From Cocleimonas flava (GTDB taxonomy: Bacteria > Pseudomonadota > Gammaproteobacteria > Thiotrichales > Thiotrichaceae): a stretch of DNA of 64,000 nt. The notes under the pieces are model-generated. The model saw only the letters and a list, made by a program, of their open reading frames with translations. It was not told where the DNA came from and searched no databases. Positions 1-10,032 of this stretch are shown here, piece after piece. The translations under genes were made by a program, and so were the position numbers. Each line of letters starts with the position of its first letter. The first letter of the stretch is position 1. Location: the NCBI RefSeq assembly GCF_004339015.1, contig NZ_SMFQ01000003.1, positions 186,001 through 250,000 on the forward strand, read 5' to 3'.

Positions 1-2
1 TA

Positions 3-122
3 GTGTCTGTAAAATTAGGTGTTTTAGCCAAAGTCGATGTGCACTATGGTTTATATGTTTTCGCATCTTCGGTGCTGTTAACCATGGGTATTAGTTTCTG
101 GATACATAAGCTATCAAAGTAA
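3..122 (+). CDS. C-terminal end of a membrane protein (possibly PqiA-like)
   Basis: An open frame enters from the left edge and runs 39 codons to a TAA stop at 120-122. The visible end reads as a short loop followed by one hydrophobic helix (YGLYVFASSVLLTMGISFWI) and a basic tail. The phrase VKLGVLA...YGLYVFA...LLTM resembles the last helix of paraquat-inducible protein A (PqiA) family proteins, which work with MCE-type lipid transport in the envelope. With only 39 residues this is a weak assignment; another polytopic membrane protein is equally possible. Confidence 0.45.
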   Translation: MSVKLGVLAKVDVHYGLYVFASSVLLTMGISFWIHKLSK

Positions 123-233
123 AAAAATTGCTAAAAGTAGATACAGATAAATTACTCATGCCACTTATCATTTAATATTCAGTTTTAATCAGAATATCTT
201 TCACATCTAAGCATCACAAGGATATAAATAGCC

Positions 234-260
234 TGTGCAGTTATAGATGCAAACTGCACA
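234..260. repeat. 9-bp perfect inverted repeat upstream of the OmpA/TSP3 gene
   Basis: TGTGCAGTT (234-242) pairs exactly with AACTGCACA (252-260) across a 9-base loop. No T-run follows on either side, so it is not an ordinary intrinsic terminator. It lies 87 bases before the start of the OmpA/TSP3 gene and could be an operator or a 5'-UTR hairpin. Function unknown. Confidence 0.5.
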
Positions 261-346
261 TCACCAGATACTGACTGTTCATGGAATCTTTAGTGTAAAG
301 ATATGGGTGAATTTGTACTGGATTTGTAGTTAATGGATTATTCTTT

Positions 347-2293
347 ATGAAGAAAAGTACAAATAAATTTTATATTTTGCTAACAGTGATTGCGACTTCA
401 TTGTGGTTTCTAGGAAGCTGGTGGCATTACACCTGCAATATAAAAAATACTTGTGGTTCAAACTCTACCGAAACTCTAGCGACAACTCCTAAACAAGAAA
501 AGACTCCTGAAAACAAATCAAATACCTCTGCTAATCAAGTAGTTGATACCGATTCTGATGGCTTAAGCGATGAGGAAGAAAAATTATTAGGTACCGACCC
601 CCTACTCTTAGATACCGATAAAGATAGCATTCCTGATAATGAAGAAATTGGCGCATCTGTCTCAGCACCATTAGATACAGATTCAGATGGAATAATAGAT
701 GCCTTAGATGAAGATGATGATAATGATGGCATTAAAACCTCTATCGAAGAAAAAATAGGTACCAGCTCATTACGTCAGGACACCGATGATGATGGGATCA
801 GTGATTTTAAAGAAATAGGCAAAAACCCTGAAAATCCTAAAGATACTGACCTTGATGGAATCATAAATGCCCTAGATGCAGATGACGATGATGATTCAAT
901 CAGCACCAGTAATGAAACTTTACTGGGGACTAATTCCCTATTACTGGATACTGACGGAGACGGTATATCTGATTCAAAGGAAATAGGTGAAAATCTGGAT
1001 CTCCCAATTGATACCGATAAAGATGGAATTATAGATGCACTTGATACCGAAGAAGAAACTGATCAAGACGGTGATGGTTTAAGCGACTCTTTAGAAGCAA
1101 AACTAAATACCGATCCTACAAAAGTCGATACAGATGGCGACGGAATAAGTGACTCAGTTGAAATAGGTGCGAATATAGAAACTCCCCTAGATTCGGATCT
1201 AGATGGAATAATCGATGCTATCGATGCTGTCGATGATACTGATACAGATAATGATACGATTAGTGATGTCTTAGAAAAGAAGCTAGGCAGCAAACCTGAG
1301 AAAGCAGATTCAGATAATGATGGCATTAATGATAATGAAGAAATTGGTAAAAATATTAACAATCCTTTAGATACAGATTCTGATGGTGTTCTTAATATTA
1401 ATGACAAAGATGATGACAATGACAAACTAATCACACGTTATGAAATTACAATAGGCACCAATCCTCTGTCTAATGATACTGATAGCGATGGGCTAAAAGA
1501 CAATGAAGAAGTCAGAAGCCCTGAAGGCAATGAATTACAGGATACTGATGGTGATAAATTGATTAATCCTGTTGATCCAGACGATGATAATGATGGAATA
1601 TCAACCGCACAGGAACTAAGGCATGGTACAGATCCTTTAAAAACTGACACAGATGGCGATGGGAAATCAGATGCTGAGGAATACGGTAGTAATTTTGATC
1701 AACCTGTAGATTTAGATGGAAATGGAATAATCGATGCATTGCAGGCATTAGAAACAAACAAAGAAAGTATTGTTAAAAAAGATGAGCCAAAATTAGTACA
1801 AGATGAGTCAACTAATAAAACTAATGTTGGAAAGAATCCTACTAGTAAAGAGGGTGTTGAATCAGTTGAGCCATTAGCCGAAATATCCACTAAAACTGAT
1901 ACACAAAATCTGGATTTGGAATACACCAATCTAGATACTGAAAGCGATTTGAAATCTGCGCGATTATATTTCCCTTTCTATTCGGCAGAGCCTAAATATA
2001 GTGAAGAAGCTTCAAAATATTTTGATGAAGTTGTTGAGTGGATGAATAAACGTCCGGAAAATTTAATCACACTAATAGGACATACAGATAATATCGGCTC
2101 GGATAAGGCTAATCTAGCATTAGGTATAAAAAGAGTCATGGTTATTCGTGAGATGCTAATTAGCAAAGGTGCACCAATTGCTCAGATAGATATTATTTCC
2201 CGTGGTGAGTTTGAGCCTATAAAAGACAATAATACCGAACAAGGTCGATTGCTGAATAGACGTGTAGAAATTATTCCAAGTCAAAAAAAGTAG
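347..2293 (+). CDS. OmpA-family protein with thrombospondin type 3 calcium-binding repeats
   Basis: This envelope protein probably links the outer surface or outer membrane to peptidoglycan. Residues about 8-25 form a signal peptide or membrane anchor. Residues about 66-470 are a long series of DTDGDGISD-type thrombospondin-3 repeats, rich in aspartate, which in known families bind calcium. A spacer follows, and residues about 535-648 are an OmpA/MotB-type domain containing GHTDNIGSDKANLALGIKR, the peptidoglycan-binding signature, and a typical RRVEI ending. The next gene follows after 60 bases, so the two probably form an operon. The repeat-rich composition also creates several spurious antisense frames. 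The family is clear; the exact role is not. Confidence 0.88.
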   Translation: MKKSTNKFYILLTVIATSLWFLGSWWHYTCNIKNTCGSNSTETLATTPKQEKTPENKSNTSANQVVDTDSDGLSDEEEKLLGTDPLLLDTDKDSIPDNEEIGASVSAPLDTDSDGIIDALDEDDDNDGIKTSIEEKIGTSSLRQDTDDDGISDFKEIGKNPENPKDTDLDGIINALDADDDDDSISTSNETLLGTNSLLLDTDGDGISDSKEIGENLDLPIDTDKDGIIDALDTEEETDQDGDGLSDSLEAKLNTDPTKVDTDGDGISDSVEIGANIETPLDSDLDGIIDAIDAVDDTDTDNDTISDVLEKKLGSKPEKADSDNDGINDNEEIGKNINNPLDTDSDGVLNINDKDDDNDKLITRYEITIGTNPLSNDTDSDGLKDNEEVRSPEGNELQDTDGDKLINPVDPDDDNDGISTAQELRHGTDPLKTDTDGDGKSDAEEYGSNFDQPVDLDGNGIIDALQALETNKESIVKKDEPKLVQDESTNKTNVGKNPTSKEGVESVEPLAEISTKTDTQNLDLEYTNLDTESDLKSARLYFPFYSAEPKYSEEASKYFDEVVEWMNKRPENLITLIGHTDNIGSDKANLALGIKRVMVIREMLISKGAPIAQIDIISRGEFEPIKDNNTEQGRLLNRRVEIIPSQKK

Positions 2294-2353
2294 AACGATT
2301 CGTAAGTTTTAAAATTTAAACACTAGATAGTTAAAACGTATTAAGGAAAAATT

Positions 2354-3805
2354 ATGTTTAACAACGATGTAACCAAAAACTATAACAACCAGGATGCGAC
2401 AGGCGAAATTTTGGTTATGCTTGTGGGTGCTTTTTTACTTGGGTGCCTTCTTTGCTGGTTATTCAAAAAATTATTTAGTGAGAATGATGGTGCCGTTCAT
2501 AGTAGTAATTCGTCAAACTTAAGCGCAAACAATTATAAACAGTCGATAGTTTCACCAAAAGTCGAAGAGCCAAAATATGTGCCACAGACTACTGGTGAAG
2601 TTAGAATAATCAAAAGTAATGATGATAGGATTTATTCTAAGCCTAGAATAGATGAGCTTACTAAAATCAGTGGCATCACGCCCGAAGTTCAAACCATATT
2701 AAAGCAGGAAGGCGTTAATTCTTTTACTGATTTAAGGGATATAAAAAGAGAAACTCTACAGTCTCTTCAAGAAAGACTTGTAACTAACAATACGAATAGG
2801 AAAGAAATTGAAACATGGCCACATCAAGCCAGTTTAGCTTCTAAAGGTGACTGGAATAAACTAAAAGAGTATCAAGCTTTTATTTCCAGGTCACAAAAAG
2901 CCTCACTCCATGTAAATACCGTGCCTCCAATAAAACCATCTGATGATTTAAAGGTAATAGAAGGTATCGGTCCAAGAATAGAAGAAATTTTACATTCAAA
3001 AGGTATAACCACGTTTCAACAACTAAGTAACTCTGATACAGATGTTTTGAAGAGCTATATTGTTGAAGCAGACAGTCGATTTAACAAGAACGAAACAGAA
3101 TCTTGGCCACATCAGGCAGCAATGGCTGAAAAAGGACAATGGGAAGAGTTGAATATTTACCAAGAGTTTATGCACTCTGAAACAACTATAAATACCGATG
3201 CTAATACATCTTCTGATAACTCGTCTACGAAAAATACAGCTCAAGAGGTTGCTAATAACGATGATATAAAAGACTACGATGATCTAAAGAAAATTGAAGG
3301 AATAGGACCTAAAATTGAAGAGTTATTAAATAAAAGTGGTATATATACCTTTAGTCAACTACACAACTCTAATCAAGAACGACTGAAAAGTATTCTAGCA
3401 GAAGCGGGGAATCCGTATAGTATGCATAGCCCTGAAACTTGGCCCCATCAAGCAGGTATGGCGCATAATAATGACTGGAAAGGATTAACGGATTACCAAA
3501 AGTCTCTTCAAGATAATAGCACTGAACCATCAGTGGACGCAGTTATCATTACTAAGGATGATTTAAAGAAAATTGAGGGTATTGGCCCTAAAATCCAGGA
3601 ATTGCTAGGAAAATCAGGAATACATACATTTAAAGATTTATCTGAGCAGCAAAGGGAAACTCTTAAAAATCTATTAGATGAAGGTGGCCCTCAATATAGA
3701 GTCCATGAACCAGAGAGTTGGCCACAACAGGCCAAACTAGCTAGTGAAGGCAAATGGGATGAGTTACAAAAATTTCAGGATGAATTAATTGGTGGGCGAA
3801 AGTAA
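2354..3805 (+). CDS. membrane protein with four helix-hairpin-helix/WPHQA repeats
   Basis: One N-terminal membrane helix (residues about 17-38) is followed by a spacer and four units of about 75 residues, near 98-176, 196-273, 309-384 and 403-479. Each unit has a hairpin of the type LKKIEGIGPKIEELL (GITPEVQ, degenerate, in unit 1) and ends in a conserved E-(T/S)-WP-(H/Q)-QA...W..L..(Y/F)Q block. Such GIGP hairpins usually bind DNA, and database entries often carry misleading nuclease or L21 names, but here they sit on a membrane anchor beside an OmpA protein. A structural or protein-protein role in the envelope is therefore as likely. A good ribosome site (AAGGAAAA) precedes the ATG. No catalytic residues are visible. 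Confidence 0.8.
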   Translation: MFNNDVTKNYNNQDATGEILVMLVGAFLLGCLLCWLFKKLFSENDGAVHSSNSSNLSANNYKQSIVSPKVEEPKYVPQTTGEVRIIKSNDDRIYSKPRIDELTKISGITPEVQTILKQEGVNSFTDLRDIKRETLQSLQERLVTNNTNRKEIETWPHQASLASKGDWNKLKEYQAFISRSQKASLHVNTVPPIKPSDDLKVIEGIGPRIEEILHSKGITTFQQLSNSDTDVLKSYIVEADSRFNKNETESWPHQAAMAEKGQWEELNIYQEFMHSETTINTDANTSSDNSSTKNTAQEVANNDDIKDYDDLKKIEGIGPKIEELLNKSGIYTFSQLHNSNQERLKSILAEAGNPYSMHSPETWPHQAGMAHNNDWKGLTDYQKSLQDNSTEPSVDAVIITKDDLKKIEGIGPKIQELLGKSGIHTFKDLSEQQRETLKNLLDEGGPQYRVHEPESWPQQAKLASEGKWDELQKFQDELIGGRK

Positions 3806-3932
3806 TAGCCACTCATCTCCAATAAAGTGACGTTTGATTGTTTAATCAGAGCAACAATACATACAAGGTAGTTATAAAGTTATTTAGCTGAAAACTGAAG
3901 TATATTCATTCTTTTGAAGGTTGATTCATAAG

Positions 3933-4625
3933 ATGAAAAAAGAACTCTATACACATTTTGTTTATTTAAGTAATTTTTATAAGACTACTGAATTAAAGAT
4001 ATATTCGAGTAATTATCTGGAGATAAATGAAATTTCTTTGTTTGGATCTGTTCATAAAAAAATAAATTTAACAGACACATACATTAAAACAAAAAATACT
4101 CTGCCTAATAAAAAAATCATCTTAATTATTGCATTATTATTTATTAGCGCTATTAGTGCATTCTCCTTATCACAATTTAATCTAAACAATAAAACAGTAT
4201 CTTTAGTTCTGTTATTAGCCTCCGCGTCAATCATACTAACTACTGTTTTTCATTTAATAACATATAGCTCTAAAAGAAGACATTCGCTTATTAAGTCATC
4301 CAGTGATGAGTTGCTTTATAAATTTGATTTTGATTTGGAGTCTTCATCTAATAGTGAGGAACTTAACGTTTTTACTGTTGAATTACAAAAAAGAATCTCT
4401 GGAAATGATGCACTAGACACTTATGTAGATATCTCCCATAAGTGCAGTAACACCGAAGAACAATATAATAATCTGCTATATCATTTGGAATGTTTATATA
4501 ACTCTGGTGTTATAGACGATACAACGTTCGATAGAATTGATTCGAATATTAATGAGAAGCTATACCCAAACTTATATAAAGACCCTAGACACGTTGCCGA
4601 AGTAATATATCTTTATAATAAGTAA
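3933..4625 (+). CDS. unknown protein with two membrane helices
   Basis: I do not recognise this family. The protein has a basic N-terminus, two adjacent hydrophobic helices (near residues 64-80 and 88-111) and a soluble C-terminal half rich in Ser, Asp and Asn. An in-frame TTG at 3921 lies only one base after the GAAGG ribosome site, which is too close, so the ATG at 3933 is preferred. It follows the OmpA/helix-hairpin-helix pair after about 125 bases and ends before a bidirectional terminator shared with clpA. Confidence 0.6.
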   Translation: MKKELYTHFVYLSNFYKTTELKIYSSNYLEINEISLFGSVHKKINLTDTYIKTKNTLPNKKIILIIALLFISAISAFSLSQFNLNNKTVSLVLLLASASIILTTVFHLITYSSKRRHSLIKSSSDELLYKFDFDLESSSNSEELNVFTVELQKRISGNDALDTYVDISHKCSNTEEQYNNLLYHLECLYNSGVIDDTTFDRIDSNINEKLYPNLYKDPRHVAEVIYLYNK

Positions 4626-4711
4626 GAGCATATAGGTCGAGAATAATGACCACCTTATACAGATAAATATTAAATTACATCTAATATTAGAAAAAATAAA
4701 ATTCAGAATAC

Positions 4712-4744
4712 AAAAAAGCCAAAGTGAAATACTTTGGCTTTTTT
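4712..4744. terminator. bidirectional intrinsic terminator
   Basis: A-run, GCCAAAGT, loop GAAAT, ACTTTGGC, T-run: a symmetric hairpin with A and T tracts on both sides. It lies between the convergent unknown membrane protein gene and clpA and can end both transcripts. Confidence 0.85.
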
Positions 4745-4788
4745 GTGTGCAAACATCTCTCATCGAGATGTTAATGACTGTTTTAGTC

Positions 4789-7083
4789 TTATGCTGGGAC
4801 TGCCTTAGATTCAAATGTTAATTTCAAATCATCAGCCTTCTCGGTTATTCTAACAATACCACCATCTTTACTTAACGTTCCGAATAGTATTTCATCAGCT
4901 AGACCGCGCTTAATTTTCTCCTGAATGAGTCTTTCCATAGGACGAGCTCCCATAACAGGATCATGCCCAGTTTTTGCTAACCAGCGCTTAGCTTTATCAT
5001 CTACAATAAGCGTAACTTTTTTGTCATGTAATTGTGCCTCTAGTTTTATGAGGAACTTATCAACGATAGAAATAATCACATTCTCATCCAAAGGCTTAAA
5101 TTGAATGACGCCGTCAAGTCTATTCCTAAACTCAGGTGTAAACACTCCTTCGATAGCCTTCATGGTATCTAAAGAATGATCTTGTTTAGTGAATCCCATA
5201 GAACTACGACTGATGTTCTCAGCTCCAGCATTACTGGTCATAACTAGTATTACATTTCTAAAGTCTACTTTACGTCCTGTACTGTCTGTTAAGAATCCAT
5301 TATCCATAACTTGCAATAAAAGATTAAATACATCTGGATGTGCTTTTTCTATTTCATCCAGTAACAACACAGCATGTGGGTTCTTGTTAACAGCATCTGT
5401 TAACAATCCACCATCATCAAACCCAACATATCCTGGAGGAGCACCAATTAAACGTGAAACAGTATGACGCTCCATATACTCAGACATGTCAAAGCGAAGT
5501 AATTCAATTCCTAAGTTTTCAGCCAGTTGATTTGTTACTTCCGTTTTACCAACACCAGTAGGTCCAGCAAAAACAAATGATCCAATCGGTTTAGAGTCAT
5601 CACGCAATCCTGAACGTGACATCTTTACTGCAGTTACTAATTGGTCAATGGCCATATCTTGACCAAAAACAACACGCTTCAAATTAAGATCTAAGTTTCT
5701 AAGTACTTCCATATCAGTACTAGATACAGTCTTAGGAGGTATGCGTGCAATCTTTGCTACTATCGCTTCAACATCTCTAACTGTAATTTTCTTTTTACGC
5801 GTTGATTTTGGTTGTAGCTGTCTATTAGCACCCGCCTCGTCAATAACGTCTATAGCTTTATCAGGGAGAAAACGATCTGTGATATATCTCTCAGAAAGCT
5901 TTACAGCTGACTCTAAAGCAGGAATGGTATAGGTAACACCATGGTGCTCTTCAAATCGTGATTTTAAGCCTTTGAGAATCTTGACTGTTTCATTAACACT
6001 AGGCTCTTTAATATCAATTTTCTGGAAACGACGGGATAATGCTCTCTCTTTTTCAAAAATACTGTGATATTCCTGAAAAGTTGTAGAACCTATACATTTC
6101 AGTTCGCCAGTTGCGAGCATCGGCTTTAACAAGTTAGACGCATCCATCGTGCCACCAGAGGTAGCACCCGCTCCTATCATGATATGAATTTCATCAATAA
6201 ACAGAATCGCATGCTCTTCTTTCTTGATTTGAGTAAGAACACCTTTTAAACGCTTCTCGAAATCACCTCTATATTTAGTACCTGCAACTATCGCTCCTAA
6301 ATCTAAAGAGTAAATGATTGCTTCTTCTAAAACTTCTGGCACTTCTTTATCTACGATGCGTTTAGCTAAGCCTTCAGCGATGGCAGTTTTACCAACACCG
6401 GATTCACCAACAAGTAGTGGGTTGTTTTTTCTGCGACGACAAAGAACCTGTACTGTTCTCTCTACTTCTAGTTCACGGCCAATCAAAGGGTCTATCTTGC
6501 CTTCAATAGCTTGTTGATTAAGGTTTGTAGCGAACTTTTCTAGAGGGCTCTCTTGAACTTCTTCAGACTCTTGGTCTGTGTCCTGGTTTATATCAGAGTC
6601 TTCTGATGAGCTATTCGTTTCATCTAAGCTAAAATCTGAAAGCATTGCTTCATCTTTGCGAATATCATGAGACACATAATTCACTAAATCCAGGCGAGAC
6701 ATATCCTGTCTTGCTAAATAATAAACCGCATGAGATTCAGGCTCACCAAAAATAGCGACTAAGATATTTTCTCCACTAACCTCACCTTTACCTGTAGCCT
6801 GAACATGGTATACCGCTCTTTGAATAACTCGCTGAAAGCCTAAAGTAGGCTGAGTTTCACGTTTATCTTCGGCTGTAAGTAGGGGGGTGCTTTCTTCAAT
6901 ATAGCTTTCTAGTTCTGTTTGTAAAATAGGTATATCTATACCACAAGCCCTTAAAGCTTTTCCGGCCGAAGGGTTTGTCGTCATTGATAATAATAGATGT
7001 TCCACTGTTACAAATTCATGGTGCTTATCACGCGCATCCCTGAATAATTTATTTATAGAATATTCAACTTCAGTACTTAACAT
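4789..7083 (-). CDS. clpA: ATP-dependent Clp protease ATP-binding subunit ClpA
   Basis: ClpA is the AAA+ unfoldase that feeds substrates, including N-degron proteins delivered by ClpS, into ClpP in the cytoplasm. The protein has the N-domain (about 1-145), an acidic linker, a first AAA domain with Walker A GESGVGKT (near 225) and a second with GPTGVGKT, ending with the AAA-lid region, at 764 residues close to the usual 758. The ATG is preceded by AAGGAG. clpS lies 56 bases upstream on the same strand, so co-transcription is likely. Codons 65-70 (STPLLT) are written with an exact copy of the C6 dispersed motif found elsewhere in the window. The ClpA family usually has a similar Thr-Pro segment here, so this copy may be coincidental. 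Confidence 0.97.
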   Translation of the reverse strand: MLSTEVEYSINKLFRDARDKHHEFVTVEHLLLSMTTNPSAGKALRACGIDIPILQTELESYIEESTPLLTAEDKRETQPTLGFQRVIQRAVYHVQATGKGEVSGENILVAIFGEPESHAVYYLARQDMSRLDLVNYVSHDIRKDEAMLSDFSLDETNSSSEDSDINQDTDQESEEVQESPLEKFATNLNQQAIEGKIDPLIGRELEVERTVQVLCRRRKNNPLLVGESGVGKTAIAEGLAKRIVDKEVPEVLEEAIIYSLDLGAIVAGTKYRGDFEKRLKGVLTQIKKEEHAILFIDEIHIMIGAGATSGGTMDASNLLKPMLATGELKCIGSTTFQEYHSIFEKERALSRRFQKIDIKEPSVNETVKILKGLKSRFEEHHGVTYTIPALESAVKLSERYITDRFLPDKAIDVIDEAGANRQLQPKSTRKKKITVRDVEAIVAKIARIPPKTVSSTDMEVLRNLDLNLKRVVFGQDMAIDQLVTAVKMSRSGLRDDSKPIGSFVFAGPTGVGKTEVTNQLAENLGIELLRFDMSEYMERHTVSRLIGAPPGYVGFDDGGLLTDAVNKNPHAVLLLDEIEKAHPDVFNLLLQVMDNGFLTDSTGRKVDFRNVILVMTSNAGAENISRSSMGFTKQDHSLDTMKAIEGVFTPEFRNRLDGVIQFKPLDENVIISIVDKFLIKLEAQLHDKKVTLIVDDKAKRWLAKTGHDPVMGARPMERLIQEKIKRGLADEILFGTLSKDGGIVRITEKADDLKLTFESKAVPA
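6876..6889 (-). repeat. C6 motif copy inside clpA
   Basis: The minus strand carries CACCCCCCTACTTA, an exact core. It lies in the sense direction of clpA and encodes part of STPLLT. No G-rich arm or T-run follows, unlike the intergenic copies. It may be chance similarity in a conserved coding segment. Confidence 0.6.
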
Positions 7084-7138
7084 CTGTATCTCCTTACATT
7101 AGCCCTTTTTACAACTGTACATTCTCTATAGTTCGTCA

Positions 7139-7513
7139 CTAAGCTTGTTCCATAGTGCAAAGTAAAGGATGCTCATGCTCTCTAGCAAACTCATTTACCA
7201 TGACAACTTTTGTTTCTGCAATGTCTTTAGAATAAACTCCACATACACCTTTCCCCTTAGTATGAACATTCAGCATAATTCGAGTAGCTGCTTCTTCATC
7301 GAGGTTGAAAAACTGTCGTAAGATTTCTACGACAAATTCCATCGGTGTAAAATCATCATTTACAAGTATAACCATATATCGTTTAGGTTCGGCTACTTCT
7401 GGGCGGGATTCTTGCACCACCAAACCTGACTCATGGTCAATATCATCATCTGAATGGTTTACTATTACATTCCTGCTTATCATATATTGATTTGTTAACT
7501 GTTTAGCTGGCAT
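7139..7513 (-). CDS. clpS: ATP-dependent Clp protease adaptor ClpS
   Basis: ClpS binds N-degron substrates and hands them to ClpA. The protein shows the family core: [20 protein letters not shown], with the NDD/TPMEFV segment that contacts the N-terminal residue, then [11 protein letters not shown] and the AETKV strand. At 124 residues it is slightly longer than the E. coli form because of a flexible N-terminal extension, which normally engages ClpA. It lies directly upstream of clpA on the same strand. Confidence 0.96.
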   Translation of the reverse strand: MPAKQLTNQYMISRNVIVNHSDDDIDHESGLVVQESRPEVAEPKRYMVILVNDDFTPMEFVVEILRQFFNLDEEAATRIMLNVHTKGKGVCGVYSKDIAETKVVMVNEFAREHEHPLLCTMEQA

Positions 7514-7575
7514 TTCTTTGTTCTCTTACTCTCACTTTTTGTTCTCTGTTGACGATCAAAATAATAATCAAGAAT

Positions 7576-8832
7576 TTACATATGAGAAATCATTTGATCA
7601 CCAAACTCTGAACAACTTACTTCTGTTGCATCATCCATTTGAGAGGAGAAATCAAAAGTAACTTTTTTAGCTGCGATTGCTCCGGATAATGCTTTCACGA
7701 TTAAGTCCGCTGCTTCGACCCATCCAATATGTCTTAACATCATTTCAGCAGATAAAATAATGGAACCAGGGTTTGCTTTATTAAGACCAGCAATTGGTGG
7801 TGCAGTTCCATGCGTAGCCTCAAATAATGCAATCGTGTCTGACATGTTTGCACCAGGTGCGATACCTATACCGCCAACCTGAGCTGCTAATGCATCAGAA
7901 ATATAATCACCATTTAAATTCAGTGTGGCGATGACATCATAATCTTCCGGGTGAAGTAATATGTTCTGTAAAAAGGCATCAGCGATGACGTCTTTGACGA
8001 TAATCTCATTACCTGTTTTAGGGTTCTTAAATGAAAGCCATGGACCACCGTTTAATTCGGTTGCGCCAAATTCATTTTTAGCTAATTCATAACCCCATTG
8101 TTTAAAGCCGCCCTCAGTAAACTTCATGATATTGCCTTTATGAACCAATGTCATACTTGGTTTGTCATTATCAATGGCATATTGAAGAGCTTTTCGAACC
8201 AATCTCTCTGTTCCCTCTTTTGAAACTGGCTTTACACCAATACCAGAAGTCTCAGGAAAACGAATTTTGGTTACACCCATTTCATTCTGTAAAAAGTCGA
8301 TGATTTTTTTCGCTTCTGGGGTGCCACTTTCCCACTCAATGCCAGCATAAATATCTTCAGAGTTTTCTCTAAAAATAACCATATCCGTTTTTTCAGGCTC
8401 ACGTACTGGGCTTGGTGTTCCATCGTAGTAGCGAATTGGTCGTAAACAATTATATAAATCCAATTCCTGTCTTAGTGTTACATTGAGAGATCGGATACCT
8501 CCACCTACTGGTGTTGTTAGAGGACCTTTGAGGGACACAACATAATCTTTAATAGCTTGCATGGTTTCTTCTGGCATCCAGACATCTGCACCATAGACTT
8601 TAGTGGCTTTCTCTCCGGCAAAGATTTCCATCCACTGGATTTCTTTTGAACCACCATAAGATTTTTCAACAGCAGCATTGATAACTTTCTTCATCACTGG
8701 AGTAATATCTATACCAATACCATCCCCTTCTATATACGGAACTATTGGCTTATCCGGAACATTTAACGAGAAGTCACTGTTAGTTGTTATCTTTGATCCT
8801 GACTCAGGGATATTTATATGTTGGTAATTCAT
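7576..8832 (-). CDS. icd: isocitrate dehydrogenase, predicted NAD-dependent
   Basis: It converts isocitrate to 2-oxoglutarate in the TCA cycle. The 418-residue sequence aligns without gaps to the E. coli enzyme over the regions compared, including [14 protein letters not shown], whose serine (S115) corresponds to the one phosphorylated by AceK in E. coli. The cofactor pocket differs. E. coli NADP residues K344, Y345, V351, Y391 and R395 correspond here to P346, I347, A353, F393 and S397. Ile, Ala and Ser at those places are the changes known from NAD-using bacterial enzymes and from engineered specificity switches. I therefore predict NAD rather than NADP use. The gene is divergent from the PfkB kinase gene. 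Confidence 0.95.
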   Translation of the reverse strand: MNYQHINIPESGSKITTNSDFSLNVPDKPIVPYIEGDGIGIDITPVMKKVINAAVEKSYGGSKEIQWMEIFAGEKATKVYGADVWMPEETMQAIKDYVVSLKGPLTTPVGGGIRSLNVTLRQELDLYNCLRPIRYYDGTPSPVREPEKTDMVIFRENSEDIYAGIEWESGTPEAKKIIDFLQNEMGVTKIRFPETSGIGVKPVSKEGTERLVRKALQYAIDNDKPSMTLVHKGNIMKFTEGGFKQWGYELAKNEFGATELNGGPWLSFKNPKTGNEIIVKDVIADAFLQNILLHPEDYDVIATLNLNGDYISDALAAQVGGIGIAPGANMSDTIALFEATHGTAPPIAGLNKANPGSIILSAEMMLRHIGWVEAADLIVKALSGAIAAKKVTFDFSSQMDDATEVSCSEFGDQMISHM

Positions 8833-8962
8833 TTAAGTACAAATTTCTCCGTATTTTTATTAAAAGATTATGTGGCTATTGTATCGTATTTCAAGTATTT
8901 GTTTTTATCAAAATCTGTTAAATTACGCGCCAAATATTAAATTTTATCAAGAGACACTTTCT

Positions 8963-9958
8963 ATGAAATACCATGTATACGGCATTGGCAATGCGTTAGT
9001 CGATAAAGAATTTGAAGTTAGCGAAGCTTTTCTTGCAGAAAACGGCATTGAAAAGGGTTTAATGACATTAATTGAAGAAGATCAATTAAGCAGTTTACTC
9101 GCTAATTTAAAAGAAAACTTCGGTCTGAAAAAAAGAGCTGGCGGTGGATCAGCAGCTAACACTATCGTTGCAATAAGCCAATTAGGTGGTAAAACGTTCT
9201 ATGCCTGTAAAGTTGCGGATGATGAGACTGGCGATTTTTACATGAAAGATTTGGCTATAGCTGGTGTTACAACAAAATTAGATCAAATCAAAGGCGATGG
9301 CATAACAGGTAAATGCATCGTCATGGTTACAGATGATGCTGAGCGCACCATGAATACTTACCTTGGTATCACTTCAGACTTTTCAGTAGATGATCTGCAT
9401 ATTGATGACTTAATTAATTCGGAATTCTTATACATCGAAGGTTATTTAGTAACCTCAGATGTTTCTCGAAATGCTGCATTAGAAGCACGTAAAATTGCTA
9501 AACAGAACAACGTTAAAACTGCATTTACGTTTTCTGACCCAGCCATGGTTACCTACTTTAAAGACGGCGTGGGTGAAATTATTGGAGACGGTGTTGATGT
9601 ATTGTTCTGCAATGAAGAAGAAGCATGCACTTACACCGGAAAAACCGATTTACATGATGCAATTACGGAATTACAAAAATTGACTAATAAACTGGTTGTC
9701 ACCCAGGGGAATAAAGGTGCAATGGTTTTTTCTGATGGCAATAAAGTAGATATAGAAGCGAATAAAGTAACTGCTATAGATACCAATGGTGCTGGTGATA
9801 TGTTTGCAGGTGCTTTTATGTACGGACTAACACAAGGAATGAGTGACAAAGATGCAGGAATGCTGGCAAGTGAGTCTGCAGCTAGAACTGTAGCTACATT
9901 TGGCGCAAGATTAGAGAAAGAAGTCTTACAAAGTGTGCTGGCTAACTATAGTAATTAA
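8963..9958 (+). CDS. PfkB-family sugar/nucleoside kinase (adenosine kinase-like)
   Basis: An ATP-dependent kinase of the ribokinase fold; the substrate may be adenosine or another nucleoside or sugar. The start is ATG at 8963 (MKYHVYGIGNALVD). An upstream in-frame ATG at 8870 would add 31 hydrophobic residues not expected in the family and would use up the divergent promoter region shared with icd. PfkB signatures are visible: GGGSAANT near the substrate site and DTNGAGDMFAGAFMYG near the C-terminus, containing the catalytic aspartate. The length of 331 residues is normal. It ends in convergent orientation with a DUF4124 gene. Confidence 0.9.
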   Translation: MKYHVYGIGNALVDKEFEVSEAFLAENGIEKGLMTLIEEDQLSSLLANLKENFGLKKRAGGGSAANTIVAISQLGGKTFYACKVADDETGDFYMKDLAIAGVTTKLDQIKGDGITGKCIVMVTDDAERTMNTYLGITSDFSVDDLHIDDLINSEFLYIEGYLVTSDVSRNAALEARKIAKQNNVKTAFTFSDPAMVTYFKDGVGEIIGDGVDVLFCNEEEACTYTGKTDLHDAITELQKLTNKLVVTQGNKGAMVFSDGNKVDIEANKVTAIDTNGAGDMFAGAFMYGLTQGMSDKDAGMLASESAARTVATFGARLEKEVLQSVLANYSN

Positions 9959-10032
9959 TCGATCTTGATTTATTAATAGGCTATGTAACTTAGCTAAGCT
10001 AGCTAGGCAAATATAGTCAATGCAGACACAGA

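Noticed and set aside
1063-1434. A Ser/Leu-rich minus-strand frame within the TSP3 repeats
   Set aside because: It is an artefact of repeated GAT/GAC codons read in reverse.
4572-4814. An 80-codon minus-strand frame at the end of clpA
   Set aside because: It overlaps the clpA stop region, the terminator and the tail of the opposite gene, and has no ribosome site or recognisable features.
8870-8962. Upstream start for the PfkB kinase
   Set aside because: It would add 31 hydrophobic residues foreign to the family and occupy the divergent promoter region with icd.
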